DNA of 64,000 nt from Prauserella alba (GTDB taxonomy: Bacteria > Actinomycetota > Actinomycetes > Mycobacteriales > Pseudonocardiaceae), in the NCBI RefSeq assembly GCF_024171735.1, contig NZ_JAMTCH010000003.1, forward strand, positions 1,042,841 to 1,106,840. The letters are read 5' to 3'. Numbering within the stretch: position 1 is the first letter of the stretch; every line of letters begins with the position of its first letter. This document shows, in pieces, positions 27,521-35,336 of the stretch. Below the pieces are notes generated by a model that had not been told where the DNA came from, ran no database searches, and saw nothing but the letters and a program-made list of their open reading frames with translations. The position numbers and the translations under genes were made by a program.

Positions 27521-29419
27521 GTGGCGGGACGGATCCGGGACAGCGACATCGCGCAGGTACGCGAGCGCAATCGGATCGACGACGTCGTCGGCGAGTACGT
27601 GGCGTTGCGCCGGGCCGGCGGCGGGGCGTTGAAGGGCCTGTGCCCGTTCCACGAGGAGAAGACCCCGTCGATGAACGTGCGCCCGACGCACGGCACCTTC
27701 CACTGCTTCGGCTGCGGTGAGGGCGGCGACGCCATCAAGTTCATCATGCAGATCGAGCACCTGCCGTTCGTGGAAGCGGTCGAACGGCTGGCCGATCGCA
27801 TCGGGCTGCAGCTGACCTACGAGGGCGGCGGCCGGGATGTCCGCAGGGAGAACCGCGGCACTCGGCTGCGGCTGGTCGAGGTGCACAAGGCAGCGCAGGC
27901 GTTCTACGCCGAGCAGCTCACCACTCCCGAGGCGGAGGCGGCGCGGACGTTCCTGAAGGAGCGCGGGTTCGACCAGGCGGCGGCGGGCCGGTTCGGCTGC
28001 GGGTTCGCCCCCGGAGGCTGGGACAAGCTCACCAAGCACCTGCTGAACCAGGGTTTCGAACTGGGGGAGCTGTACAAGGCGCAGATCTCCAAGGAGGGCC
28101 GGAACGGGCCGATCGACCGGTTCCACCGGCGGCTGGTGTGGCCGATCAAGGACCGCGGCGGTGACGTCGTCGGGTTCGGTGCGCGCCGGTTGTTCGACGA
28201 CGACCCGATCCAGGCCAAGTACCTGAACACGAGCGAGAGCCCGATCTACAAGAAGTCGCAGGTGCTGTTCGGTCTCGACCTGGCAAAGCGGGAGATCGCG
28301 AAACGGCACCAGGTGGTGGTCGTCGAGGGCTACACCGACGTGATGGCGATGCACGAGGCGGGCGTGCCCACCGCGGTCGCCTCGTCGGGCACGGCGTTCG
28401 GCGAGGAGCACATGCGGGTGCTGCGGCAGCTGATGATGGACGACGACGCCTTCCGCGGCGAGGTCATCTTCACGTTCGACGGCGACGAGGCGGGTAAGAA
28501 GGCGGCGCTGAAGGCGTTCGAGGGTGACCAGACGTTCGCGGGGCAGACCTACATCGCGATCGCCCCCGAGAGCATGGACCCCTGCGAGCTGCGCCTGAAC
28601 AAGGGCGACTCCGCGGTGCGCGATCTGGTGTCGCGCCGCATCCCGCTGTTCGAGTTCGCGATCCGCAGTCTGCTGGCCGAGCACGACCTCGACTCCGTGG
28701 ACGGTCAGGTCGCGGCGCTGCAGCGCACCGTCCCGCTCGTCGCCCAGATCAGGGACAGGGCGAAACGGGACGGCTACGCGACGAAACTCGCCTGGTGGAC
28801 CGGCTGGCAGGACGAGGCGATGGTCGTGCGGCGGGTGCGGGAGAGCGCGGGCGCGCCGGTGAAGGCGAGCCCGCGGAAGCCCCCGTCTCGCGGTGCCGAC
28901 GCCGAGCACGGTGAGGCGCCCGCGTTCGCGCGGCCCGACCCGCGTGATCCCGAGCGCACGGCACAGCGGGAGGTGCTGAAGGCGGCGTTGCAGGAACCCG
29001 CGCTGGCGGGCCCGCAGTACGACACGCTGCCCGAGGACGCCTTCACCCATCCCGCCTACGTGGCGGTGCACCGTGCCGTGCTCGCCGCGGGCGGCACCGC
29101 TTCCGGATTGTCCGGCCCCGCGTTGCTCGAGGCCGCGGCGCAGCATGCCGAGAATCCGGGGGTGGCCTCGCTGCTGTCGGAGCTGGCCGTCGAACCGCCG
29201 CAGTCGGTGGGGGAGGCCGATGCGCGCTATGTGCAGTCGATGTTCTCGGCCGTGCAGGAGAACCTGGTGGGCCGTCAGATCGGCGAACTGAAGTCGAAGC
29301 TCCAGCGACTGTCCCCTGTGGACGCCCCGGACGAGTACCGCGATCTGTTCGGCGACCTCGTCGCGCTCGAGGAGTACCGGAAGGCCCTCAAAGGCCAGGC
29401 CGCGGGCGGGTTCGAATGA
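27521..29419 (+). CDS. dnaG: DNA primase
   Basis: 632 aa. The N-terminal zinc-binding domain has C41-P-F-H44 and C62-F-G-C65. The TOPRIM catalytic core (about 262-345) includes VVVEGYTDVMAMHEAG and FTFDGDEAGKKAA. The C-terminal DnaB-interacting domain ends near EEYRKALKGQAAGGFE. It makes RNA primers for replication. GTG start without Shine-Dalgarno but with a -10 directly upstream. The stop overlaps the next gene by 4 nt. Confidence 0.97.
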   Translation: MAGRIRDSDIAQVRERNRIDDVVGEYVALRRAGGGALKGLCPFHEEKTPSMNVRPTHGTFHCFGCGEGGDAIKFIMQIEHLPFVEAVERLADRIGLQLTYEGGGRDVRRENRGTRLRLVEVHKAAQAFYAEQLTTPEAEAARTFLKERGFDQAAAGRFGCGFAPGGWDKLTKHLLNQGFELGELYKAQISKEGRNGPIDRFHRRLVWPIKDRGGDVVGFGARRLFDDDPIQAKYLNTSESPIYKKSQVLFGLDLAKREIAKRHQVVVVEGYTDVMAMHEAGVPTAVASSGTAFGEEHMRVLRQLMMDDDAFRGEVIFTFDGDEAGKKAALKAFEGDQTFAGQTYIAIAPESMDPCELRLNKGDSAVRDLVSRRIPLFEFAIRSLLAEHDLDSVDGQVAALQRTVPLVAQIRDRAKRDGYATKLAWWTGWQDEAMVVRRVRESAGAPVKASPRKPPSRGADAEHGEAPAFARPDPRDPERTAQREVLKAALQEPALAGPQYDTLPEDAFTHPAYVAVHRAVLAAGGTASGLSGPALLEAAAQHAENPGVASLLSELAVEPPQSVGEADARYVQSMFSAVQENLVGRQIGELKSKLQRLSPVDAPDEYRDLFGDLVALEEYRKALKGQAAGGFE

Positions 29420-29946
29420 TGCTGTCTCGGTGGTGGCGCAGGCTGTCAGGGCCATCGGTGCCGGAGGAGATCCGGGCCGTGCTCGAACCGGGCGAGGAGG
29501 TCGTCGCCGCCGCCGAGGCCGATCACGGTCATGTGGTGGTCACGCGGCTCGGACTGTGGCTGCCCGGGCAGGACGGACCGCGGCGGGTGGACTGGCATCT
29601 GGTGAGCAAGGCCGGGTGGGACGCCGGGACGCTCACGGTGGTCGAAGCCGAGGAGACCGACGAGGTGGGTGGTGCCGTCCTGCTGCGCGACCTGCCGCCG
29701 GTGCGGGTGGGCCTTCCGCGTGCGGGGCGGCTGCCGGAACTCGTGCGGAGGCGCGTGGAGGGGTCCATCCGGGCGCGGCACCGCACCGATCTGGCCGACG
29801 GCGGGGGAGCGTGGTTCGTGCTGCGTAAGCTGCCCGGCGTCGACGGTGTGATGTTGCAGGCGCGGCCCGATCCCGGCACCGACGTCGACGCCGTGCGGGC
29901 CATGGCCAGGGAGGCCGCCGAGCGGCTGTCCGGTGGTGGGTCCTGA
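29416..29946 (+). CDS. conserved hypothetical protein
   Basis: 176 aa, ATG overlapping the dnaG stop (a second ATG follows at once at 29419). Residues 17-100 form a beta-rich segment (EEIRAVLEPGEEVVAAAEADHGHVVVTRLGLWLP), resembling a PH-like barrel; the rest is helical. No signal peptide or membrane segment. Similar small proteins follow dnaG in other actinomycetes. I do not recognise a function. Confidence 0.7.
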   Translation: MMLSRWWRRLSGPSVPEEIRAVLEPGEEVVAAAEADHGHVVVTRLGLWLPGQDGPRRVDWHLVSKAGWDAGTLTVVEAEETDEVGGAVLLRDLPPVRVGLPRAGRLPELVRRRVEGSIRARHRTDLADGGGAWFVLRKLPGVDGVMLQARPDPGTDVDAVRAMAREAAERLSGGGS

Positions 29947-30005
29947 GGTCGCGGCCGTACCGGATCGCGGGCGCGGGTGGCGGGTTGTGACGCCACCGAA
30001 GTAAG

Positions 30006-30021
30006 CCGTACGCTTGTACGG
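30006..30021 (+). promoter_or_regulatory. 16-bp inverted repeat overlapping the tam -10 region
   Basis: CCGTAC (30006-30011), a 4-nt centre and GTACGG (30016-30021) form a perfect dyad, ending one base before the ATG at 30023. A possible -10 (TACGCT, 30009-30014) is inside it, suggesting a leaderless message with an overlapping operator, or simply a hairpin. Confidence 0.35.
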
Positions 30022-30022
30022 T

Positions 30023-30787
30023 ATGTGGGACCCCGCGGCGTATCTGACCTACGGTGACCTGCGTGGCAGGCCCTTCCACGAGCTCGTCGCGCGGGTGCAG
30101 GCGGAGCGGCCACGACGGGTCGTCGACGCAGGCTGCGGGCCCGGCAACCTGACGGCGACGCTGGCGCGGCGGTGGCCCGCGGCGCAGCTCGAGGCGTTCG
30201 ACAGCTCACCGGAGATGGTCGACGCCGCCCGTGCCGAGGGGATCGCGGCCGAGGTCGCCGACATCGGCACCTGGACACCGAAACCCGACACCGACGTGCT
30301 GGTCAGCAACGCGGTGCTGCAGTGGGTGAGCGGGCATGCGGAGCTGTTGCGGCGCTGGGTGGACCTGCTCCCGTCGGGGGCGTGGCTGGCGATGCAGGTG
30401 CCGGGCAACTTCAACGCGCCCTCCCACGTGCTCACCCGCAGGCTCGCCGCGAGCGAACGGTGGCGGACGAGGTTGGCGGACGTGTCGCTGCGCGGTGCCG
30501 ATGCGGTCGACGACCCCGAGGACTACGCCGACCTGCTCGCCGACGCCGGCTGCACCGTCGATGCCTGGGAAACGACGTACGTGCAGCCCCTGCACGGCGA
30601 GAACGCGGTGCTGGAGTGGATCACGGGCACGGCGCTGCGGCCGATCCGGGCGGCGCTCGCCGACCAGGACTGGGACGAGTTCCGCGGCGAGCTCGCCGAG
30701 CTGCTGGCGGAGGCATACCCGCAGCGCGCCGACGGGACGACGTGGTTGCCGTTCCGGCGCGTGTTCGTCGTGGCCCGAACACCGTGA
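30023..30787 (+). CDS. tam: trans-aconitate 2-methyltransferase
   Basis: 254 aa class I SAM methyltransferase. MWDPAAYLTYGDLRGRPFHELVARV is the Tam N-terminus, and VVDAGCGPGNLTATLARRWP is motif I; NAVLQWVSGHAELLRRWVDLLPSGAWLAMQVPGNFNAPSH matches the family centre. It esterifies trans-aconitate, relieving inhibition of aconitase. ATG 30023 is preferred over the TTG nine bases upstream because homology begins with M-W-D. Very similar to tam genes of other actinomycetes. Confidence 0.9.
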   Translation: MWDPAAYLTYGDLRGRPFHELVARVQAERPRRVVDAGCGPGNLTATLARRWPAAQLEAFDSSPEMVDAARAEGIAAEVADIGTWTPKPDTDVLVSNAVLQWVSGHAELLRRWVDLLPSGAWLAMQVPGNFNAPSHVLTRRLAASERWRTRLADVSLRGADAVDDPEDYADLLADAGCTVDAWETTYVQPLHGENAVLEWITGTALRPIRAALADQDWDEFRGELAELLAEAYPQRADGTTWLPFRRVFVVARTP

Positions 30788-30847
30788 CCCGGGGCGGCCC
30801 GCGGTGGTCCCGGCGCCGAACCGCCGCAGCGTCCGGCGCCGGGCCGG

Positions 30848-31048
30848 TCAGTGCTGGGCCTGCCGTCCGAACGGCACCCGCTCGCCCATCTTCTCGCCGA
30901 GCTTGGCGCGTGCGACCCCCGCCGCACCCTGCACGGCGGGATGATCGGCGACCTTGCGGTACGTCCGCACGATCTGCTCGTACCGGGCATGCCCGGCGCG
31001 TGCGCCCAGCACATAGCCGACGGCCGCACCCAGCAGGAACTTGTTCAT
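30848..31048 (-). CDS. small YtxH-like protein
   Basis: 66 aa. ATG 31048 has GGGAGG about 10 nt upstream. The start MNKFLLGAAVGYVLGARAGHARYEQI shows a short glycine-zipper hydrophobic segment, then a basic helix. Proteins of this type are widespread in actinomycetes and uncharacterised. Convergent with tam. Confidence 0.7.
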   Translation of the reverse strand: MNKFLLGAAVGYVLGARAGHARYEQIVRTYRKVADHPAVQGAAGVARAKLGEKMGERVPFGRQAQH

Positions 31049-31187
31049 GGCGGTGAGCCTCCCTGTGGCTGTTTCCCTGAAGTGCTCATTCTCCACCGGT
31101 CCGCTCCGCGACGGGCGACCTGGCCACCGGAAACGGCGGCGGCGGGCACGAGGGGGACCCCGTGTCACGGCGCCGGTGGCCATGGTC

Positions 31188-31193
31188 TAAAGT
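31188..31193 (+). promoter_or_regulatory. candidate -10 of the tRNA-Asn gene
   Basis: TAAAGT, 42 bp upstream of the tRNA. TGTCAC at 31163-31168 could be a -35 with 19-bp spacing; an overlapping TACTAT at 31194-31199 is an alternative -10. Confidence 0.4.
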
Positions 31194-31234
31194 TACTATC
31201 CGTCGACAGCGAGAGCGCGACAACAACACAACAA

Positions 31235-31307
31235 TCCCCCATAGCTCAATTGGCAGAGCATTCGGCTGTTAACCGGAGGGTTGCTGGTTCGAATCCAGCT
31301 GGGGGAG
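31235..31307 (+). tRNA. tRNA-Asn (anticodon GTT)
   Basis: 73 nt cloverleaf. The acceptor stem pairs TCCCCCA (31235-31241) with TGGGGGA (31300-31306), discriminator G. The anticodon stem TTCGG/CCGGA has a 7-nt loop with GTT at 31268-31270. The T arm contains GGTTCGAATCC. The 3' CCA is not encoded (sequence continues CAT). Confidence 0.97.
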
Positions 31308-31315
31308 CATCGGAG

Positions 31316-31345
31316 AACCCCAGGTCGGTCGACCTGGGGTTTTTT
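31316..31345 (+). terminator. intrinsic terminator of tRNA-Asn
   Basis: AACCCCAGGTCG (31316-31327) pairs with CGACCTGGGGTT (31330-31341), followed by a run of T to 31345. It is a canonical Rho-independent terminator placed 9 nt after the tRNA. Confidence 0.9.
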
Positions 31346-31705
31346 CGTCGTCGGAGCAGGGAGGACCGCCCCGACGACGCCGTCCCGTGAGGCCGCGGGT
31401 GTCGCGGTGCCCGTGCACCCGGTACCAGCTCGCACCGGTACCGGCCCCGCACCGGTACGGCGCTGTTCGCGGAGACGATCCCGGCAGGCTGCGCTCGGTC
31501 GGGTCGGGCGCCGCCGATCGGTTCGAGATCACCCGCGATGTCGCTGCGTCCCACGCGAGAGACAGTTCACAATAGACACTCTGCTCGGTTGGGACGGCTC
31601 TCGGCCGTGACGCGGTCGACCGGTCCGGCCGGCGCTCGACCTGCGCCGCGACGCGCGGCGCGCGCTGGGTACGCTGCTGCGGCGATTCGGCGGAAAGAGG
31701 GGCGT
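31346..31705. other. intergenic gap with no supported gene
   Basis: No start with ribosome site leads to a plausible protein. The only pattern is GCACCGGTAC repeated twice around 31430-31460, with a related GCACCCGGTAC just before. The last 20 bp hold the antiporter ribosome site (AAAGAGGGG). Confidence 0.4.
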
Positions 31706-33289
31706 ATGGAAACAGCAGCGATTTATCTCGTCGCCGCTTTCGCGGCCGGCGGCCTGGCACTGCTCGTGAAACTCCCGCCGCTGGTCGGGTTCCTCGTCGC
31801 CGGGTTCGGGCTGCATGCCGCGGGCATCGAGCAGATGCCGGGCCTGCAGACGCTCGCCGATCTCGGCGTGATGCTGCTGCTGTTCGGTATCGGCCTCAAA
31901 CTCGACGTTCGGTCGTTGCTGAAGGCGCGGGTGTGGCTGACGTCGCTGGCGCACATGGCACTCAGCGTGCTGCTCGGCGTCGCCGTGTTGTCCGCCATCG
32001 CCCCGTTCGGCTTCGCGCTGCTGGCCGGTGCCGACCTCGCGGAGATGGCGATCGTCGCGCTCGCACTGTCGTTCTCGTCGACGGTGTTCGTGGTCAAGGT
32101 GCTCGACGAACGCCGGGACAACCAGACGCTGTACGGCCGCATCGCCATCGGCGTGCTGATCATGCAGGACATCGTCGCCGTGGTCGTGCTGACGGTGTCC
32201 AAGGGAGCACTGCCCTCACCCTGGGCGCTGGCGCTCGTGCTGCTCGTGCCGGGGGTCTGGCTGGCGGGCAAGGTCTGGGACCGCATCGACTCGGTCGAGC
32301 TCAGTGCCCTGTTCGGCCTGACGATGGCGCTCGTTCCCGGGTACGTGCTGTTCGACCTCGTCGGGCTCAAAGGCGACCTGGGTGCGCTGATCATCGGTGT
32401 GCTGCTGGCCGGTCACCGCCGCGCGGCGGAACTGGCACGGCTGCTGCTGACGGGCAAGGAAGTGCTGCTGATCGCCTTCTTCGTCAGCATCGGCCTGACG
32501 GGCACACCCACGTGGGAGGCCATCGGCATCGCCGCGTTGCTGGCCGTGCTGCTCCCGGTGAAGACCCTCGCGTTCTTCGCCCTGTTGCGGCTGATGCGCC
32601 TGCGCTACCGCACCGCCACGCTCGCGTCGGTCGCACTCGGCAACTACTCCGAGTTCGCCCTCATCGTCGCCACGGTCGTCGCCGCCACCGGAGGGATCGC
32701 CGAGGACTGGGTCGTCGTGCTGGCGCTCGCGGTGGCGTTGAGTTTCCTCCTGTCTGCGGTGCTCAACCGGCTCGCGCCGGGTATCGAGGCGTGGGTGACG
32801 CGGCGGTTCCGCGAACGCGACGCCGCGTCCCTTGCCCAGGACGACCGGCCGATCGATCTCGGTGACGCCGACACCGTCGTGCTCGGCATGGGCCGCGTCG
32901 GCCAGGCCGCCGTCGAACAGCTCCACGAGGCGCACGGTCGCAGGGCCGTCGGCGTCGACCATGACAGCAGCCGTGTCGAACACCTGAGGGGACACGGTTT
33001 CGACGTGGTCGAGGCCGACGCGACCGATGTCGACTTCTGGGCCCGCGTCCAGCGATCGGGCAGGGTCGAACTGGTCGTGCTGGCCATGCCGTTCCACGGG
33101 GAGAACCTGCTCGTGCTCGATCTGCTCCGTAAGAAGGGCTTCACCGGCAGGGTGGCCGCGATCGCGCAACGCGGTGAGGAAATCGAGGAACTGCGCAACC
33201 TCGGCGCCGATGCGGCGTTCAACCTCTACGGCAGTGCCGGCACCAACCTGGCCGATCACGCCGTCGAGACGAACTCGGCGCCCGGCTGA
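31706..33289 (+). CDS. CPA2/Kef-type cation:proton antiporter with RCK domain
   Basis: 527 aa. About 12 hydrophobic helices (4-370) of the Na+/H+ exchanger fold, including LGVMLLLFGIGLKLDVRSLLKAR and IGVLIMQDIVAVV, are followed by a cytoplasmic RCK_N domain (about 385-505) starting TVVLGMGRVGQAAVEQL. KefB/YbaL-like proteins exchange K+ or Na+ for H+ and are gated by nucleotides or glutathione conjugates. ATG 31706 follows AAAGAGGGG; upstream in-frame sequence lacks homology. Confidence 0.92.
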   Translation: METAAIYLVAAFAAGGLALLVKLPPLVGFLVAGFGLHAAGIEQMPGLQTLADLGVMLLLFGIGLKLDVRSLLKARVWLTSLAHMALSVLLGVAVLSAIAPFGFALLAGADLAEMAIVALALSFSSTVFVVKVLDERRDNQTLYGRIAIGVLIMQDIVAVVVLTVSKGALPSPWALALVLLVPGVWLAGKVWDRIDSVELSALFGLTMALVPGYVLFDLVGLKGDLGALIIGVLLAGHRRAAELARLLLTGKEVLLIAFFVSIGLTGTPTWEAIGIAALLAVLLPVKTLAFFALLRLMRLRYRTATLASVALGNYSEFALIVATVVAATGGIAEDWVVVLALAVALSFLLSAVLNRLAPGIEAWVTRRFRERDAASLAQDDRPIDLGDADTVVLGMGRVGQAAVEQLHEAHGRRAVGVDHDSSRVEHLRGHGFDVVEADATDVDFWARVQRSGRVELVVLAMPFHGENLLVLDLLRKKGFTGRVAAIAQRGEEIEELRNLGADAAFNLYGSAGTNLADHAVETNSAPG

Positions 33290-33296
33290 CAGCTGG

Positions 33297-34181
33297 CTAT
33301 GCCCCTCCGGTCAGGAAGTCGAGTACGAGCGGCCCCGCGACGTCGCGCCGCTCCTCGAAGTAGGCGTGCCGGGCGCCGGGGATCAGGTGCAGTCGCGCGC
33401 CGGGGATGCGGTCGGCGATCAGTGGTGCGTTGGCTGCGGGGTTGAACACGTCGTCGCTGCCGTGCACGACGAGGGTCGGCGCGGCGATGTGCGGCAGCGC
33501 GTCCCACGCGTCGTGCCGGTGGCTGGCCACCCGGTGCCGCCGCAGCACGTGCGGAGGTGTGTCGCGTTCACCGATCGTGCGGTACGGCCCGGGATGTGTG
33601 GCGAGCCACGCCGGGGTGTACATCAGGTCGAGCAACGCCTTCCGGACCGCAGCGGCGTCGTGCTGCGCGAGCCGCCGTGTCACGTCCGGGTCCCGCTCGA
33701 CGGCGTGCGGCCCGCCCGGGGACGTGCAGCCCAGTACGAGCCTGTCGACCCGCTCGGGGTGGTCGGCGGCCAGCCATTGCGCCACCCGCCCGCCCATCGA
33801 CGTGCCGTAGACGTGCGCCCGCCCTGCGCCTGCGGCATCCAGCACGGCCACCGCGTCCGCGGCGAACCCGCGGGTGCTGTACGAGTCGTCGTCGGGCTTG
33901 TCGCTGCGGCCGATACCGCGGTGATCCATCGTGATCACGCGGAACGCCCCTTCGAAGTCACCCCGCGCCGCGTCCCACCAGCGGTGACTGTTCGACTGTC
34001 CGGCGACGAGCAGCAGTGCCGGACGATCGTCACACGCGGCCCGTGGTTCCTCACCGCTGTGCCGGTCGGTGCCGGGCCCGCGGGTGCCCTGTCCGGGAGT
34101 GCCCGGCCCGGTGTCGTGGCTCTGGGTGTCGTGGCTCTCGTAGTACAGGGCGACCCCGTCGGCCGCGTAGGCGTAAGGCAC
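33297..34181 (-). CDS. alpha/beta hydrolase with a low-complexity N-terminal insert
   Basis: 294 aa. Oxyanion/nucleophile region: VAGQSNSHRWWD and VYGTSMGGRVAQWLA (Ser in GTSMGG); acid in VHGSDDVFNP; His in ARHAYFEER. DHRGIGRSDKP is typical of the family. Residues 16-48 are a Ser/His/Asp/Thr/Gly/Pro-rich insert (ESHDTQSHDTG) between the first two strands, absent from most relatives. The substrate is unknown. It is convergent with the antiporter and lies upstream of the catabolic locus, with which it may not be connected. Confidence 0.87.
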   Translation of the reverse strand: MPYAYAADGVALYYESHDTQSHDTGPGTPGQGTRGPGTDRHSGEEPRAACDDRPALLLVAGQSNSHRWWDAARGDFEGAFRVITMDHRGIGRSDKPDDDSYSTRGFAADAVAVLDAAGAGRAHVYGTSMGGRVAQWLAADHPERVDRLVLGCTSPGGPHAVERDPDVTRRLAQHDAAAVRKALLDLMYTPAWLATHPGPYRTIGERDTPPHVLRRHRVASHRHDAWDALPHIAAPTLVVHGSDDVFNPAANAPLIADRIPGARLHLIPGARHAYFEERRDVAGPLVLDFLTGGA

Positions 34182-34239
34182 GAGGGCGATCGTAGGCGCG
34201 CCGCCCGCCCGCCCGTGCGGGCGGCGCGGTGGCAGGCCG

Positions 34240-34989
34240 TCAGCGCCAGTCGACGACCTCGTTGATCAGCGTGGGGTGGCCGCGCTTGACGTAGTTGACG
34301 TACTTGGCCATGTGCTCGTACATCAGGTCGTGTGCGGCGTCGGGCTCGCCGTCCTCGATGGCCTTGGCGATCGCGACGTGCGCGTCGGAGACCTCCTTGC
34401 GCCGCGACTTGGGGAACACGATGCCGCTGACCCGGTCGCGGAAGATGTCCGACAGCGACTGGCCGAGCAGGCTGAGGATGCCGTTGCCGGACATCTCGGC
34501 GACGAGCCGGTGGAAGTCGCCCGTGTACTCGAGATAGGCCGAATCGTCGTCGACCTTCAGTGACCCGCTGACGCGCCGCAGCTCTTCCATGTACCGGGGG
34601 TCCTGCCGCTGCGCGGCGAGCCGGGCCATGAGGGGCTCGACGGCGAGCCGGGCCTCGATCAGCTCGCGGAACGTGGTCCCCTGCGCCTGCAGATACAGCG
34701 TGGCCATCTGTCCGAAGTGGTCGGGCTGGGCGCCGCTGACGATCGGCCCGCCGCCCGGTCCGGGCTTGAGCCAGATCAGCCCGTTGACCTCGAGGATCCG
34801 CAGCGCCTCCCGCAGCGATCCGCGCCCGATGCCGTACTCCTTGAGCATGTGCGCTTCCGAGGGCAGGTGGGCGCCCGGTTCGAGGCCTTCGGTGCGGATC
34901 TTCCGCATGATGCTCCGTGCCACGGCCTGCGCGACCTTGTCGCCCCGCTTGTACGGCCGCTGGCGAGGTTCCAGCGCGTCTCGGTCCAT
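34240..34989 (-). CDS. FadR-subfamily GntR transcriptional regulator
   Basis: 249 aa. The N-terminal winged helix (about 14-85) contains LPSEAHMLKEYGIGRGSLREALRILEVNGLI, and the C-terminal FCD domain (about 105-230) has TGDFHRLVAEM and DAHVAIAKAIEDGEPDAAHDLMYEHM, with Asp/His residues able to bind metal. The start is taken at ATG 34989 (MDRDALEPRQ). It is divergent from the esterase-BVMO operon and is its probable local repressor, responding to an organic acid or acyl-CoA. Confidence 0.9.
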   Translation of the reverse strand: MDRDALEPRQRPYKRGDKVAQAVARSIMRKIRTEGLEPGAHLPSEAHMLKEYGIGRGSLREALRILEVNGLIWLKPGPGGGPIVSGAQPDHFGQMATLYLQAQGTTFRELIEARLAVEPLMARLAAQRQDPRYMEELRRVSGSLKVDDDSAYLEYTGDFHRLVAEMSGNGILSLLGQSLSDIFRDRVSGIVFPKSRRKEVSDAHVAIAKAIEDGEPDAAHDLMYEHMAKYVNYVKRGHPTLINEVVDWR

Positions 34990-35012
34990 GCGGTGACGAT
35001 ACCGATGATGAT

Positions 35013-35089
35013 CCTGAATCCCGGCGAAGGACCTGCTAACGGACCGGCTGCCGTGTCGACCCCCGGACATTTCATGAGCATGATTCAGG
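35013..35089. promoter_or_regulatory. distant inverted repeats in the FadR/esterase divergent region
   Basis: CCTGAATC (35013-35020) and GATTCAGG (35082-35089) are exact reverse complements 69 bp apart, and a nested pair GGACCTG (35029-35035)/CAGGTCC (35086-35092) shares the right arm. TCATGAGCATGA (35072-35083) adds a near-palindrome. These could be regulator half-sites close to the fadR-like start; the assignment is speculative. Confidence 0.3.
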
Positions 35090-35194
35090 TCCGATTGTCG
35101 CCGATGGGAGGACCCTCCTGCGGGTTCGTCTGCGTACTGCCCTGCGGCGCAGCAGGGCGGGCTGTCCGGTATGCGGCCGAGACCATGCTAATCC

Positions 35195-35225
35195 TTGACA
35201 TGAATTAGTGGTCGCCGCATACTTG
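35195..35225 (+). promoter_or_regulatory. candidate promoter of operon A
   Basis: A perfect -35 TTGACA (35195-35200) and a weak -10 TACTTG (35220-35225), 19-bp spacing. CTAAT/ATTAG arms (about 35188-35208) flank the -35, in an AT-rich patch. The rest of the 347-bp gap (34990-35336) shows no gene. Confidence 0.35.
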
Positions 35226-35269
35226 CGAATCATGTGACGCAGGTCTCTCGCTTGTGGGGGAGTCGCCTT

Positions 35270-35309
35270 GCGTCCGCCGGTCACACACAGCGTCCGCCGG
35301 TCACACACA
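35270..35309. repeat. perfect 20-bp tandem duplication
   Basis: The unit GCGTCCGCCGGTCACACACA occurs twice, head to tail and without a mismatch (35270-35289 and 35290-35309). The array ends 27 bp before the esterase start and would lie in the mRNA leader if the promoter at 35195 is used. Confidence 0.85.
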
Positions 35310-35336
35310 CCCGCCAGCTGCACAAAGGGGTGCCCC

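Noticed and set aside
31235-31345. tRNA-associated integration site with a mobile element
   Set aside because: No integrase and no repeat of the tRNA 3' end seen; the tRNA is followed by its own terminator and an ordinary antiporter gene.
35270-35309. CRISPR-like array
   Set aside because: Only two units with no spacer between them, and no cas genes anywhere in the window.
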